From NCBI GenBank assembly GCA_019188255.1, contig JAETXT010000005.1, forward strand, positions 248,001 to 312,000: a stretch of 64,000 nucleotides of DNA. Direction: 5' to 3'. The notes under the pieces are model-generated. The model saw only the letters and a list, made by a program, of their open reading frames with translations. It was not told the DNA's origin and did not search any database. The position numbers and the translations under genes were made by a program. Positions 47,801-60,034 of this stretch are shown here, one piece after another; positions within the stretch are counted from its first letter, which is position 1, and every line of letters starts with the position of its first letter. Origin of the DNA: Verticillium longisporum. Its lineage: Eukaryota; Ascomycota; Sordariomycetes; Glomerellales; Plectosphaerellaceae.

Positions 47801-48470
47801 GGCGGGTGTCGGGCTCTACCCGCTCGACTCGGAGAAGCTCGAGGTGGGCGAGGGTCCGGCGCTCGAGTACAGCGTGTACCTCTTCACGAACCACTCGGCG
47901 GCCAACGTGACGGTGTACATGTCGCCGGGCGCCAACTACCTCGGCGACAACAACCCGCTGCAGTACGCGATCGCGCTCTTCCCGGCGGGCGGCGAGCAGC
48001 CGGAGGCGACGGTGGTGACGCCGATCGGGCCCAACGTCGGATCCAACATGCCCGACGGCTGGGGCCAGGCCGTGGCCAACGCCGTCTGGGGCCTGCAGGG
48101 CAACCACACGACATCGTCGTTCAACGTGACGCAGGAGGGCACCTACACGCTGCGCATCTGGGCGCTGCTGCCGAACATTGTGGTGCAGAAGATTGTCATT
48201 GACCTCGGCGGCGTGCGCGATTCGTACCTCGGGCCGCCGGAGAGCTTCCTCGTCGGGAGGGACGAGAGGGGATCCTACAACGGCACGTCCTTTGTGACGA
48301 CGCCGGGCATTGTCGGCGGTGTGGACCACAACCGGACGTCGTTGCCTGGAGGAGGCGAGTCTGAGGAGGCGGACGAGTCGAACAAGGCGTCGAACGATGC
48401 TGGCGGCTTGGCGGTGGGAGGCTTCACGAGTGCTCTGATGGTGGTTCTGGCGGTCGCATTGGCGATGTGA
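44853..48470 (+). CDS. GH115 alpha-glucuronidase, secreted and probably GPI-anchored; one apparent base deletion
   Basis: Removes (4-O-methyl-)glucuronic acid from glucuronoxylan. Exons are 44853-45170, 45226-45659, 45720-47025 and 47101-48470. A signal peptide covers residues 1-24. Family blocks include ALVIAGSDPRGTIYGIYDVSEQIGVSPWYFWADVP, PSVKYRGFFLNDEQPGLSSWVG, LRLRANYLWPTLWGSMVYIDDP, TLLWADDNWGNVRRLP, GGAGVYYHFDYVGDPRNYKW and PISHFFDIAYDIDRWG. A C-terminal hydrophobic tail (FTSALMVVLAVALAM) suggests a GPI anchor. After FQMLLHP (near 46840) the frame slips by one; adding one G restores VLGAEIVYKIQINGAKN and makes the exon total 3429 nt, 1142 residues. Confidence in the family is high. Confidence 0.93.
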
Positions 48471-49348
48471 TGGGTGTGACGAGTTTGCATGATGTATATG
48501 ACGAGTGAAGCAATTGCATGTTCTTGGAGACACACTTTGGGTCGGGATGCACTGGTTGGTGATGGACTGGTTCGTGATGTCTGGCCCGTACAGTTCGTTG
48601 AAGGTCATGAGTATGCCTTGGTTCAAGATGATCCAGAAGTGAACATGATGGATTGCTGGCATGCTGTCAAAGCGCAGTGATGGAATGCTGGACCAGCATG
48701 CCATGATGTAGCTGGTGATGTTGCTGGTGGGAGCTATTGACCTAGGTACCTCGATGTAGGTACCTAGGTAAGGTACCTAGGAAGGTAAGGTAGGCACACA
48801 GTAGGTAACGATCACGTGGGTCGGCAGGAGAGCCCCACACCAAGGCGCTAAATTGAGTCCCGGTTGCCAGGGACGACAGCACTAGCACCCCCGGCCACCC
48901 CTGCCCAAAACAAACGTCGGGCGTTTGCCCTGCAGCACGCAGCAGCATGCAGCAGCACTGACGAGTGAGGTACCCGCTTGGCGAGAGAGGGAGCTTTCGA
49001 GCCAAAACATCAAAGCACCTCCACCTCGTCGTCACTCGAATCCCCATCTTCAACTTGACAGCCCCAGCTCCAGCCCCAGGCAAGGAAGGCATAGCAACAC
49101 GTCTGTTTTCTTTTTTCCCCCCGCCTCGACCCCATTGCTTTCAGGCGCGAGAAGCAGCATCCTTCTCATGAGTACATATTTGCACATTGCGACCTCTTTT
49201 TGTTTTTGATCAACACCTCCGACCATCCGCCCCCCTCGGCCGTCGCAGGACTCGAACTCCCCAAACACGAGAGACAAGTCCGAGCGACGACCGGATCCCA
49301 AAGACTCGAACTGCAAATCGCACGAGCACAGCGTCACCGCGGGACAAG
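48471..49348. other. intergenic, kinesin upstream region
   Basis: No gene is supported. It contains the GGTACC-rich tract at 48741-48795. Confidence 0.5.
48741..48795. repeat. palindromic CCTAGGTACC-type repeat tract
   Basis: Three GGTACC palindromes embedded in CCTAGG/TAGGTACCTAGG units within 55 bp, followed by AAGGTAAGGTAGG. Confidence 0.85.
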
Positions 49349-52300
49349 ATGGTCGTCGATCCTGGTGCCTCGTCCATCAATGTCACAGGTCCGTACATGC
49401 CCTCACTACACCCCCTGAGCCATGCGCTGACCTCGTGAACTCTACAGTCCGAGTGCGACCTTTCACCATTCGTGAAGCGGCGCAACTGTACGCCCTCCCC
49501 CCCTTCAAGTACAGCGAGGAAATTGACACAACATGCTGACTCTGCCAGGACGCGGACCGATGAAGGCACCCTCTTCCTCGGCGACGGCTCGCTGGCCGCT
49601 GCCCCAACACCCAAGCTCAACACGAGGGGCATCCGATCTGTGATCAAGGTCGTCGATGACCGATGCCTGTGGGTGGCCATCTCACGATTGTCCTGCCGAA
49701 CCACAACAGCTGACAACCTTTCAGAGTATTTGATCCTCCCGAAGACAACCCCGTCCAGAGGTTCTCCAGATCCGTCGTGCCCAACGGCAAGAAGGTCAAG
49801 GACCAAGTCTTCGCCTTTGACAGAATCTTCGACGACAATGCTACGCAAAACGATGTGTACGAAGCAACAACACGGACCCTGCTCGACAGCGTTCTGGACG
49901 GCTACAACGCCACCGTTTTCGCATACGGCGCAACCGGCTGCGGCAAGACGCACACCATCACCGGCACCTCGCAGCACCCTGGTATCATCTTCCTGACCAT
50001 GCAGGAGCTGTTCGAGAAGATCGGCGACCGCAGCCAAGAAAAGACGACCGAGGTCACCCTCTCCTACCTCGAAATCTACAACGAGACGATTCGCGACCTG
50101 CTTGTCCCCGGCGGCAGCAAGCAGGGATTGATGCTGCGAGAGGACTCGAACCAGGCCGTTTCTGTCGCTGGCCTGACGAGCCATCGCCCCAAGGATGTGC
50201 AGGAGGTTATGGACATGATTGTCAGGGGTAACGAGTTCCGCACCGTCTCGCCGACCGAGGCCAACGCCACCTCGTCCCGCTCCCACGCTGTCCTTCAGAT
50301 CAACGTTGCCCAAAAAGATCGCAACGCCGACGTCAACGAGCCGCATACCATGGCCACCCTCAGCATCATCGATCTGGCTGGCAGCGAGCGTGCCAGTGCC
50401 ACCAAGAACCGCGGCGAGCGCCTGCTCGAGGGCGCCAACATCAACAAGTCGCTGCTCGCGCTCGGAAGCTGCATCAATGCTCTCTGCGATCCCCGGAAGA
50501 AGAACCACGTACCATACCGGAACAGCAAGCTGACGCGTCTGCTGAAGTTCTCCCTCGGCGGAAACTGCAAGACGGTCATGATTGTATGCGTCAGCCCCTC
50601 GAGCGTGCACTTTGACGAAACGCAAAACACGCTGCGCTACGCCAACCGCGCCAAGAATATCCAGACCAAGGTCACGCGCAATGTTTTCAACGTCAACCGC
50701 CACGTCAAGGACTTCTTGGTCAAGATCGACGAGCAGATGGCCCTCATCAACGAGCTCAAGGCGCAACAGAAGGACGCCGAACAAGCCTCGTTCGCCAAGT
50801 TCCGCAAGCAGCAGGATCGCCGAGACGCCATCGCCCGCGAGGGCATCCAGCGCATCCGCGTTGCCTACGACAACTCTGCCGGCGAGCGACAGGAAAAGCT
50901 GAACAACATGAAGAAGCTCAGAAGCTTCGAGCGTCGCATCAGCCTGCTCTCAAGCTGGCTCGCATCATTTGATGCCATCTGCGATGCCCGTGGCGACGAG
51001 GACATGATGCCTTCTAACCTCGTCTCCATCCGCAAGACGGCCAGCGGTATTCTGTCCGAGCTCGAACACAGCAGGCACCACATGATCCAAAAGCTCGACA
51101 AGTTCAACTGGGAGCGCGCTCTCGACACAGCCCTTCACCACAGCATCCAACAACTGCCCGGGGACGGCTCCGCCGACTGCGGTGAGGTGGCGAACCTGTC
51201 GCGTGAGGTCGAGGTCCTCAAGGCGAGTTTCGGTCGCGAGTCTTACCGTGACGTGTTGGACTTTGACAAGACGGCCGACGCCTCCATGGTGCAGGTGCTT
51301 CTGACTGCGCAGTTTGACATGCTAGCATCCCTATCCGAGACGCTGGCGATGAAAGAGGAGGAGGCTGTCTCGCATGCGAAGTCCATCATCAACCGTTTGC
51401 TCGAGGTCGGTTACACGGCAGCGTCCCATGTCGTCAAGCCCGACGGCTCTTGCATACCCGTCGAGAAATTTTCTCCCAGCAAGCGAGGCACACCAAAGCG
51501 AAAGAAGGCTGCTGCAGTCGGCAACATCCAGCCCATAGCCGCGCCTCTCCTGTCCGTGGCCGACGCGCCGGTGCTCACACAGCCGATTGCTGCTTCGCCG
51601 ATGAAGACATCGCCCCGCAGGCGCAAGCCCATCAACGCTCGGAAGGGCGTTTCGTTCACGCCTGTGAAGAAGAAGGCCACTTCGCAGCGGTCGGTTCGGT
51701 GGAGGGATGACGAGTCAGAGGATGGAACTCTGGCCGACTTTGACAAGACACCCAAGAAGTACGAATCGACTCCGGAGCAGAACTCGCCCGACAAGGCTCT
51801 TCCTCTGCCACCCATGCCGGCCATGTCGTCCCTGCCGGCCATGCCCACTCTGCCAGTCTACTTGGAAACCACCGAGGAGGAGCCTGAGCCAGCCTCGGAC
51901 TCGAGTCCGTCTCTCGAGCTTCCCGAGACGTCTACGCTCGTGCCGGCCAAGCCTAACAGGTTCCAGGCCGGATTTCTGTCCAAGGGCAGCGCGCGGGTCT
52001 CGTCCATCGGCAGCGGCTCTCCGAGCCTGCCCACGCCGACGTTTTCGGTGAAGCTCGCCCCCTCACCATCGTCGTCTGACAACGGAGACAAGCTCGGCCC
52101 GCTTAGGTCGCTGGACGTGTCGCGGTCTTCCAACCTATCACCCTCCTCCTTCGGCTCCAAGATAGCGCGGCTCAGTCCGCCTCGGTGTTCATTTCTCGGC
52201 GACGAAAATAACCCCCTCCATCGCCTCTGGCCACTCCTCTGACTCCGACTCGTCCAAAATTGACCACCAAAAACTCCGGAACGCCCTCCACTCTGCCAAA

Positions 52301-52735
52301 AGCGGGGGACGTAGGGTGTCCTCCATGTCCGGCTCCACGACCGCGTCTGCGCGACGCATCTCTTCCATTGGCCCTCTCCCCGAAAGGGCCGGCCACCGGG
52401 CCTCGCTTAGCTACTCAGGGCCCCTCGCCAGTTCGACGAACGGTATCTCTCGGCACCGCCGAAACAGCACAGCAGAGCGACGGCGCTCGCCGCCCATCGC
52501 GTGTTCCCCACCCGACTTTCGGGGTGCATTCACCCAGGGCCAAGCGCGCCGCATGAACTTTGGCAGCAGCGTCAAGCTGTCCGGTGTCGAGGGCAGCAGC
52601 CCAGGCGACCGGGCGCAGAGCCTCGAGGCAGGCAAGACCCGGCGCATCACTATTGGTGGTTTGGGCGCCATGGGTGGTGCCGCCACGAGGGGACGCGATG
52701 TCAGCGCTGGTAGGGCTAGTGTTGGCTGGCGATGA
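49349..52735 (+). CDS. KIP3: kinesin-8 (Kip3-type) motor; two apparent one-base deletions in the tail
   Basis: Plus-end-directed microtubule motor and depolymerase that controls spindle length and nuclear position. Exons are 49349-49388, 49448-49487, 49549-49668 and 49725-52735. The motor domain runs from RVRPFTIREA to about residue 400. Its P-loop GATGCGKTHT starts near residue 135, switch I is NATSSRSHAVL, switch II is IDLAGSERAS, and the neck-linker region is QTKVTRNVFNVNRHVKDFL. Coiled coil follows and a long basic Ser/Pro tail ends the protein. In the tail the frame shifts twice (near 52160 and in the A-run 52205-52208). With one base added at each point the exon total is 3213 nt, 1070 residues, ending at 52735. 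As assembled it would stop at 52242. Confidence 0.9.
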
Positions 52736-53158
52736 TCACCTCTTCTTCTTGTTCTTGTTCTTCTTTTTGTCCGTGTTTGGATTTCTGCATTTCTCTCATA
52801 TCGGCGTCAAGGTTTCATTAGGCGTCAAGGGGGCTGGACAATGGCACGTCCGCGACAGACTGGCTAGACCGCCATGCATGTGCATAAGCTACGGCTTTTG
52901 TACGCTCCCAAATCCGGGATAGCTGTATCAGTAGGTGCCGTTCAGGCATAATGAGATCATGTTCCATCATTGCCGTGTCTTGAGGTTGATATGCCTGTTG
53001 CTTGATTGTGTTGTCCATGTTCCGTGTGTCTTTTGCCATTTCCCCCGTCATGAGCCTTTATGTATACGAGCTCTGCCATCCCGGACATCCAGTTCTTGCC
53101 TCTTTTCTTTCGTCATCCCCCTCCAAGCTTCTTGTCGACTCGTACCTAAGGGTGTCTC
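52736..53158. other. intergenic between convergent genes
   Basis: 3' flanks of kinesin-8 and of the CFEM gene, beginning with a TCTTCTTCTTG tract. No gene is seen. Confidence 0.5.
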
Positions 53159-53664
53159 TCAAAGGAGCAGCGCGGCGAACAGTCCCGCGGCCAACGCAAC
53201 GGGCACCTCCTTCCCCACACCGGCAGCCGGCGTCTCCGTCTCCCCCGCGGTAGCATCCGTCCCCGTAGCCGTGTTGCCCCCAGCGGCAGTCGTGGCAGAA
53301 GAAGAGGCAGTAGTAGTAAGAACAGCAGCCTCGTCGTCGTCGTCTGGTCGTCATCGTCATCGCCGCCGCCGCCGCCGCTCGCGCCCTCGGCGTTCGGCAG
53401 CAGCCTGTCGTGGCAGAGCTCGGGCAGCTGCGCGGCGTACCGGCCCTGGTCGGCGGGCGCGCAGTCCCGGATGCAGGCGATCATGGGGCTGCCGCTGAGG
53501 GTGACGCAGGTGCACTCGTCGAGGGCGGCGCCCTGCTCGTCGCCGTCGCACTGCGAGGCCATGAGGTTGTTCGCGATGCAGGTCGCCACGCAGCGGGGGC
53601 GGTCGCTGTTCTGGGCTCGGGCGAGGAGGGCGAGGGTGAGGAGGGGCGGGATGGAGGCGCGCAT
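53159..53664 (-). CDS. CFEM-domain, GPI-anchored cell-surface protein; one apparent base deletion
   Basis: A signal peptide (residues 1-17) is followed by the eight-cysteine CFEM domain with C25, C29, C39, C51, C53, C64, C68 and C84. CFEM proteins act in haem uptake, adhesion or host interaction at the fungal surface. After a Gly/Asp tract the assembled frame enters a Leu/Arg-rich reading. The neighbouring frame instead gives a Thr/Ser/Ala-rich stalk and a textbook GPI tail (VPVALAAGLFAALLL) with stop at 53159-53161. One additional C near 53348 joins them: 506 + 1 = 507 nt, 168 residues. The lesion sits in a GTC/GCC trinucleotide tract. Confidence 0.85.
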
Positions 53665-54953
53665 TTTTTCTATTTGTTTGGAGATGAGGCCGGTCTTGGG
53701 CTTTGAGTATGCCGGATCGAGGAAGAATGTGGAACGATGCGTCGTGTTCACTAGGACTGCGGTAGAGAGACTCGTGTTCGGACAGGCTGCCGTTTTTGAG
53801 GCCCTGGCATCTTATACCTCCCGTTACCCCGGCTGTTGGGTCCCCTCTCTCTCTCTCTCTCACATACACACACACACACACTCTCTCTCTCTCTGCACTG
53901 CATTCTTCCCCAGACTTAATCACGTCCCCCGTGCAATTGCCATGGGCTACGCGAGGAAGCTTGTCTGGCTGATCAGACGCTATTGTCCGATTCGCCAGGG
54001 CCGTTCGCCCACACTATAATCGTGTCAGCCGTCTCCTGGGGCGACCCCTGTCGTGGCGAGCATGCTGTTCAGCCCTGGGACGGGCGGCGACCTGTGAGAG
54101 GAGGTTCGCGAAACAGCCATGGCGGCCGTGAGGGGTCGGGACGGCCCTCAACGGGTAATGTGGCTTTCGCTCGGGTGGTCCTTAATTTAGCAGATGCTAT
54201 GAATACCTCAAGGTGGACGATGTGGCCACGTCTGGCGGTCGGAGATGGCTGGTGTTGGGGCTCATCGTTGGTTGCTGATGATCTCCAGCTCTGGTCAGCT
54301 TTCCTGCGGCTACTGCGTGAACACTTCTTTGTGGTCTGGGGGTCGTGCTGGACGTCATTTGGTAGGCGCTGTGACGAGTTTGAAGATATTGGTGCATGCG
54401 CACAGGGTCGACCACCATTCTCCTTGTCGGTGGCATATTGGTCGGACATGACGATGTCTTACGGTCTGCCATACCTTGGTTTATTTCATCGGATATGGCG
54501 TGCGGGGTAGTATCATCATAGCACTTGAAGAAGTTGGTTGAGCGTGGAACTCCCCTGGTAAGGCTTGAAAGGCTGGGAAGGGAGAATAGATGCTCGATGA
54601 ATTCCACTCAATGGTCTTTCTGTATATGGATGAACCATGGCTTGGAGGTGGAGGATATGATGAGATGAATCTCGAGCTCAATGTATAGGGCTGATTAGTA
54701 ATCTCGGGACGGAATGTGAATTCCTACAACTCCACTGTTGAGCTCCAATCACGTCGGCGAAGCGCTGCAATGCCACTGACGTAAGGCTGTTCCTTCCTCT
54801 GTAGCTGACAGCTTCTTGCACCACGATCTGGCATTCTTCCGGATCGCCAGCCGACCAGAATACTCTTCGTTGAGACACCAAAGAGCTTCTACCTGTCAAA
54901 GCCGAGCACACTGTGCTGGCGTGTTGTCCCCCCCTGGCAGACCTCCGGGAAAG
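53665..54953. promoter_or_regulatory. divergent intergenic region, CFEM and Zn2Cys6 promoters
   Basis: 1.3 kb, with a CT/CA microsatellite at 53844-53894. No gene is supported; a 175-codon plus-strand frame at 53983-54510 shows no domain. Confidence 0.5.
53844..53894. repeat. (CT)n(CA)n(CT)n microsatellite
   Basis: A 51-bp compound dinucleotide repeat about 180 bp upstream of the CFEM start codon (minus-strand gene). Confidence 0.95.
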
Positions 54954-57560
54954 ATGCCGGACCAACAGATACCCACCCCACCATCTCCGGGCCCCGCGCA
55001 GCATTCGGCACCGAGTCGAGCCTCAAGCAAAGGCAGGGCACCTGGCGCACGCAAGTACACCACCAAAGCCTGCCAAGAGTGTCGTCGTCGGCGAGCCAAG
55101 GTTGTGCCATTGATCCTGTAGCCTCCCGACCCAGCGGCTGACACGTCCCCAGTGTGGTGGAGAAAAACCGGCTTGCACTCGATGCCAACGCCGAGGTATC
55201 GAATGTGCCTATGCAGTTGACGAGGACCACCGCGGGACAGCTCCCAAATCCTACGTCCGGCTCCTCCAGTCGCGCATTCACCTGCTGGAGCAAGTGCTAT
55301 GGCTTCATTCAATCGACCTCGACGCGTCAGTGGCCCAACTCATGGCGCAGTCGTCCAGGAATGGGCGTGGCAGCGATATGCCCACCATGTCGTCTTCAGT
55401 GTCGGCTGGCATCTCGTCTTCTGAGTTCGATAAGCTGTGTTATGAATTTGAGGGCGCACTTATCCTCGACGACTCGGGTGACATCAACTGTGATGCTGAA
55501 GCCAGGTACTTTGGTCCGACAAGCGGGCGCCTCGAGCTTCCCGTTGCTCAGGGTATGGCCAGCTGTCATGTTCATGCGTAACGACACTAACACGAGCACA
55601 GACGAGCCAGAACACCTCGTCAAGACACCAAAAAAGCCGTTCGTCAGGGATATCTCAATGTTGAACGCCTACATCGTTGACGACTCTCTCATGCAGTTTC
55701 AGGATCTTTACCTGCCAGTGCAACCGTCCCCCAGCATTACCCCACCATCACTCACCAGCCATTCCCCTGCAGCGCCGACGCCAGAGACTTTTACGTCTGA
55801 TGAGCTTCAGTCCCACCTCGTAGATCTTTATTTTGCATGGGACAACCCCTGGCACAACATTCTGAACGAGGGCCGATTTCGTTACGCCATGAAGCACAAC
55901 ACCAAGTGCTTTAGCCCCGTACTCTTAAACTCTGTGCTCGCTATGGGGTCTCGGTACTCGGATCGGATCGATGTTCGCTCCGATCCAGCGGACGGGAACA
56001 CGGCTGGTCGACCCTACCTGGAGGTGGCTGAAAAGTTGCTCCAGAAAGAACTCCAGCACCCTCGGATCGCCACGGTCCAATCATTAGCAATCATGGGGGT
56101 GCTTTACGCCGTAGGTTGTTCACACACACATTGCGCCGAGCATGGTCTTTCTAATACCACACCAGGCTATGGGGAGAGATGCCTGTGGCTATCTGCACCA
56201 AGGCATGGCCAACCGCCTGGCCCTCGACATGGGTCTCAACATCGACCCGATCACACTGACGGGTTCACAAAGTATGTCAGATGAGGATGCACACATCCGG
56301 AGACAACTGTACTGGGCGCTCTATTGCTTGGATAAGCAGTCTGCCATATATACGGGACGCGTTTGCACCATGCTGGTAGGTCGCATGCCTTCGCCCTCTG
56401 GTGTTGCACGCCAAACTGGCGTACAGAGCCCTTCGCTGAACGATACCACGCAGGACTCTCAAGCCTGTGTAAATTACCCCTCAGGGCCAGAACTGGAGAC
56501 TTCCCTACCAACCCTCAAACAACCAGCCTACAAATCTCATACTCCTCTGCTGCGAGCTCTCAGTACATTGTCGCAGGTGTTGGAGAAAGTTTTGCTGCAC
56601 CTGTACGCCCCCAATCTTTGACATGCCGCAGCCAACTCTCCACAACCTGCTGATCAGATAAACAGGTACTCGCCAAGAAGGTCGAACCAGCAACCGAAAA
56701 GAATCGCATTCTTTGACTGTTCCCGTTTGACACTGAGAACATGGTACTACGCTCTACCGGCTGAGCTCAAGGTCGAACGCATCGGCAACAATAACTACCC
56801 AGCAGCATACATGCTCGGGATGCTCTACCACACCTCCGTCATCCTCCTTGCCAAACCCTTCTTGAAAGCCCTCGACAGTACCAATCCCACCACTGACAAC
56901 TTCCAAGCCAACAACTCGTCTCCATCGCCTCAACTGTCGAACCAAGAACGCGAGGCCATGCACTTGAAAGCGAAAGTCCTCTGCGATGAAGCCGCCAAAG
57001 AGATCTGCGTTCTTGGAGCCAAGTATCGCAAGGTTTTTGGTAGCTTCCGAAAATGCCCGCCTACCGCGAACCACAGCATCCTCCAGGCCGCTCTCGTGAC
57101 GCTGCAGACTCACACTCTGGCCGATGACCCGGCAAACAAGAGGGGCAAGTTGTCGCTCGAAAACTATCTTCAAACTCTCAAGGAGCTCTCGCAGTCATGG
57201 AGTCCTCCGAGGCGATATTGGTCAAGCGTCTCACGGCTTGTACAGGCTCGGCTGAGCGCGGCCACGGGTGCGGCATCCACCGCTCTCCTATACACAACAG
57301 AAGACGCGAACGCTACACAACACGGCGAGGGCATGCCCGCGAATGAGTTCATGGCTGCGCATGAGCCACCCTACAACGGCGATGATGCGGAAATGATACA
57401 AAGCTGGATAGGTGCATTTTATGAGGAAGGTGGTCTCGAGGCGTACCTGAATAGTGGACCTGGCGACACCGCGGATGACCACCACATGTTCATGGACGTA
57501 TTGCACGAGATGGGTCGTGAATCAAACACGACTGATTCTTCAAGAGACAGCCATCAATAA
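54954..57560 (+). CDS. Zn2Cys6 fungal-specific transcription factor
   Basis: 795 residues from exons 54954-55100, 55153-55552, 55602-56110, 56166-56602 and 56666-57560; all phases agree. The binuclear cluster (C40, C43 in ACQEC; C50, CTRC and C in exon 2) is interrupted by intron 1, placed just before the third cysteine. A short dimerisation helix follows (YVRLLQSRIHLLEQVLWL). The fungal_trans domain covers about residues 210-480 (HLVDLYFAWDNPWHNILNEG, MGRDACGYLHQGMANRLALD, RRQLYWALYCLDKQSAIYTGR). The linker and DNA-binding layout resembles NirA/NIT4-type regulators, but the target is unknown. It is convergent with the carboxylesterase, 73 bp between stops. Confidence 0.9.
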
Positions 57561-57633
57561 TGGCAAGAGACTTTTAAGCCTGAATGACACATAATACTAC
57601 ATTCTGACAGCCTGGCTGGAAGCCAGCCGCGCG

Positions 57634-59460
57634 CTACCTATACAATGCCTTCTGCCACCATGCACACCTCTCGTTGTCCCCAATATCTCGCACGGAGGTC
57701 ATACTAGTCAGAGACAAGATCGTCGCGTTGTCTCCGTACAGAGGAATGAATGGCTGACCATTCGTGTTCGGGTCCCCCGTCTTCGCGAAAGACGTCAGGT
57801 AGAGCTGGAGTCTTCTCGCCACGACAGGGTCAATTCCATCCGCGCCTTCGTTGAAATACGTGTAGGCAATGTCGGTCCCATGGTGTCCGGCACCGACATC
57901 GAATAGATAGCCCCGAACAGTTTCGGCAAAGGCCCTGCTGATGTACCTGTTGTTGCAGCTGAACCACGAATCGCCGCGCGTGGCTTCGGAGCGCCCGAAC
58001 TGCGAGGTCCAGGAATAAGTACCGTCGTATATCTCTGGGTAAATCCTCGTCTTGAGCTCGTGAAGAGCATCAGCGCTGGCATCGGGCAACAACGGCCCAA
58101 GCAGATCCGTAGTGTATTCCTCATCGTTGGTAATGAGGGGCGAGGTGAAGATGAAGCCCTCATTCGAATTGATGCCGTGGAAGACTTCTACGGAAGAGTC
58201 AAACTTGCCCTCGTCAAGGAGTCTTCCGGCCAGGTCAGGGACAAAGTCACCGTCAACTGCGGGGCCCCATCCAAAGTCGCCCCAGTGAGCTGTTGCGATG
58301 GTGATTTCGTTGACCTTCCACAGAACATCGAATGGAACTTCCGACAGTTTGGCAAGGGTGGTGATGCTGGTCCCGCTGAAGTACGAAGCCCATCGTAGGA
58401 CACTGTCGAACCGAGAATCTTGCTTGCTGGTGCTCGGAAGCGGCTCAAAACCAGGGGACTGCGGGATGGCTCGCCTGAAAGGCGCACCACTCGTCGCTCC
58501 GTATGCCGTGATCTGGTGCATGATGGAACCTCCGCCAGCCGATTCGCCATGAACGGTTACTTGTTCAGGATCTCCACCAAACAGGTGAATGTGCTTCTGC
58601 ACCCATTTGAGTGCTGCGCGCTGGTCTCGAAGCCCAAGGTTGGAGACACCACCCTGTTCCTGGTATGACGGACCGGATGACCACCCAAAGAGGCCGAGAC
58701 GGTAGTTGATGCTGACATGAATCACGCCGTCCGAGCCGTCCTCTTGAGACCTTTCGATGAGACCTGCAGGGTTTCCAGCATCGTTCTTGTGACCAACGGT
58801 GTATCCGCCCCCGACAATCCAGACCATTACCGAAGCTGTTTCGCCACATCAGCTTCCAGGTTCGGGAATGGACAGAGCCTAGCTTACCGCCGGCCTCTTC
58901 TTGGCCACTATGAGTTCTTTGCCAGATGGTCCTCGGAACTGTCACGTCAAGCAAGAGGCAGTCTTCGGTCGTCGTCGCACCGGGTTCGGTGATAAATTTC
59001 TCAGGATCCGATGGGACGTTTTCAGGATCCATTTCGCGGAGCTCTGCGTACGCAGCGCGGAGCTCCTCGAGTGACAGAGAGCCGGCACCGTATTGGGCTG
59101 AGAGCCCAAACCACGCAGGAAGAGTAGCGGGACACATTGCGGCGGCGGAGCCATTGTTTATGCGGCGGTCAATGACGGTGACCTCTTCCGGGCCTTTAAA
59201 TCGTGGCGCTTCGGCATATTTGATGTTGGAAAAGGTAAAGAGTCTTGTGATGTTCTAATCAAACAGAAGATGATGTTAGTAAAAAGAATGCCTTCACAGT
59301 CCCAGGATATATGACTGGTCCGTTTTCGGCCTGCGCTCACGTTGTAAGTTGCCTGGTGCCGACTGTAGGCGAGATCGACTACAGGAGCATGTGTCGCGCA
59401 GTCTGTCGGAAGGGATGAAGCGACGGCCGCGAAAAGGAAAAGCCAAGTGTTTCTCCCCAT
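57634..59460 (-). CDS. secreted type-B carboxylesterase/lipase
   Basis: 562 residues from exons 59341-59460, 58888-59254 and 57634-58835. A signal peptide covers about residues 1-22. The fold is the cholinesterase-type alpha/beta hydrolase with early block TEDCLLLDVTVP, nucleophile elbow GESAGGGS (Ser261), acid in INSNEGFIF and His in DVGAGHHGTDIAY. The oxyanion-hole block reads VMVWIVGGGYTVGHK, with Val where most members have His. The cutinase-like or ester substrate is unknown. Exon 2 joins at EEAGASVMVW, in frame with the family. Confidence 0.92.
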
Positions 59461-59946
59461 TCTGAGCGTTACCGGGGTAGATTGTTGTTTGCTTCTTGAG
59501 AATACTGGTGCCATGTACGCATCACAAGGGAGCAGGCGTGGGCTTAACTTATACTCATACTGGGCCTCAGCCATGCTGTGCGCTCAGTTGACGATGAACC
59601 CCTGCTACGAGGAAAATCGAACGACTGCATACGTGAGGTATGAGCGCAGCATGTAAGATAGGTAGAGAACGCATGAAAGCAGATAGATGGATACGGCCAC
59701 GCATTTGAGATAATGTCTTGGACCTCATTGGTAGATCTCTGGACATTCAACCACTCCTGAGATGATGTGCGATGATTCATGCATTAGCGCTGCCAAGCAC
59801 TGCGAGTCGGTTACTCATTGCCCAGGCTCAGCGGCGCTCAGAGGCCTTCTAGCTGGCGAGTTGATTCCTGCCCGGAGACTCTTATCAGGCATTGCAATAA
59901 CGAGTATCCAATTGGACATAGATGCCGCGAGGCTCGTTCAATGTGC
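59461..59946. promoter_or_regulatory. esterase promoter, left flank of the transposon nest
   Basis: No gene is seen. It ends at the 8-bp target duplication ATTGTGAG (59947-59954) of the first MITE. Confidence 0.5.
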
Positions 59947-60034
59947 ATTGTGAGTAGGGTTAGGAATACCCAAATGGTCTCGTTTGGGTATTATGGGGGA
60001 GTAGATATTTGGGCTTTCTGGGTTGCCCAGATAA

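Noticed and set aside
47694..48704. 336-codon minus-strand frame over the GH115 3' end
   Set aside because: Arg/His/Val-rich shadow frame with no domain; the sense strand is the GH115 C-terminus.
49210..50784. 524-codon open frame antisense to kinesin-8
   Set aside because: It overlaps three introns and the motor domain of a well-supported gene and shows only low-complexity Val/Asp/Gly composition.
53983..54510. 175-codon plus-strand frame in the CFEM/Zn2Cys6 promoter interval
   Set aside because: Trp/Gly-rich random-looking sequence without motifs.
56603..56665. Premature stop (TGA) in the second Zn2Cys6 regulator
   Set aside because: A 63-nt GT-AG intron removes it and restores the family sequence in phase.
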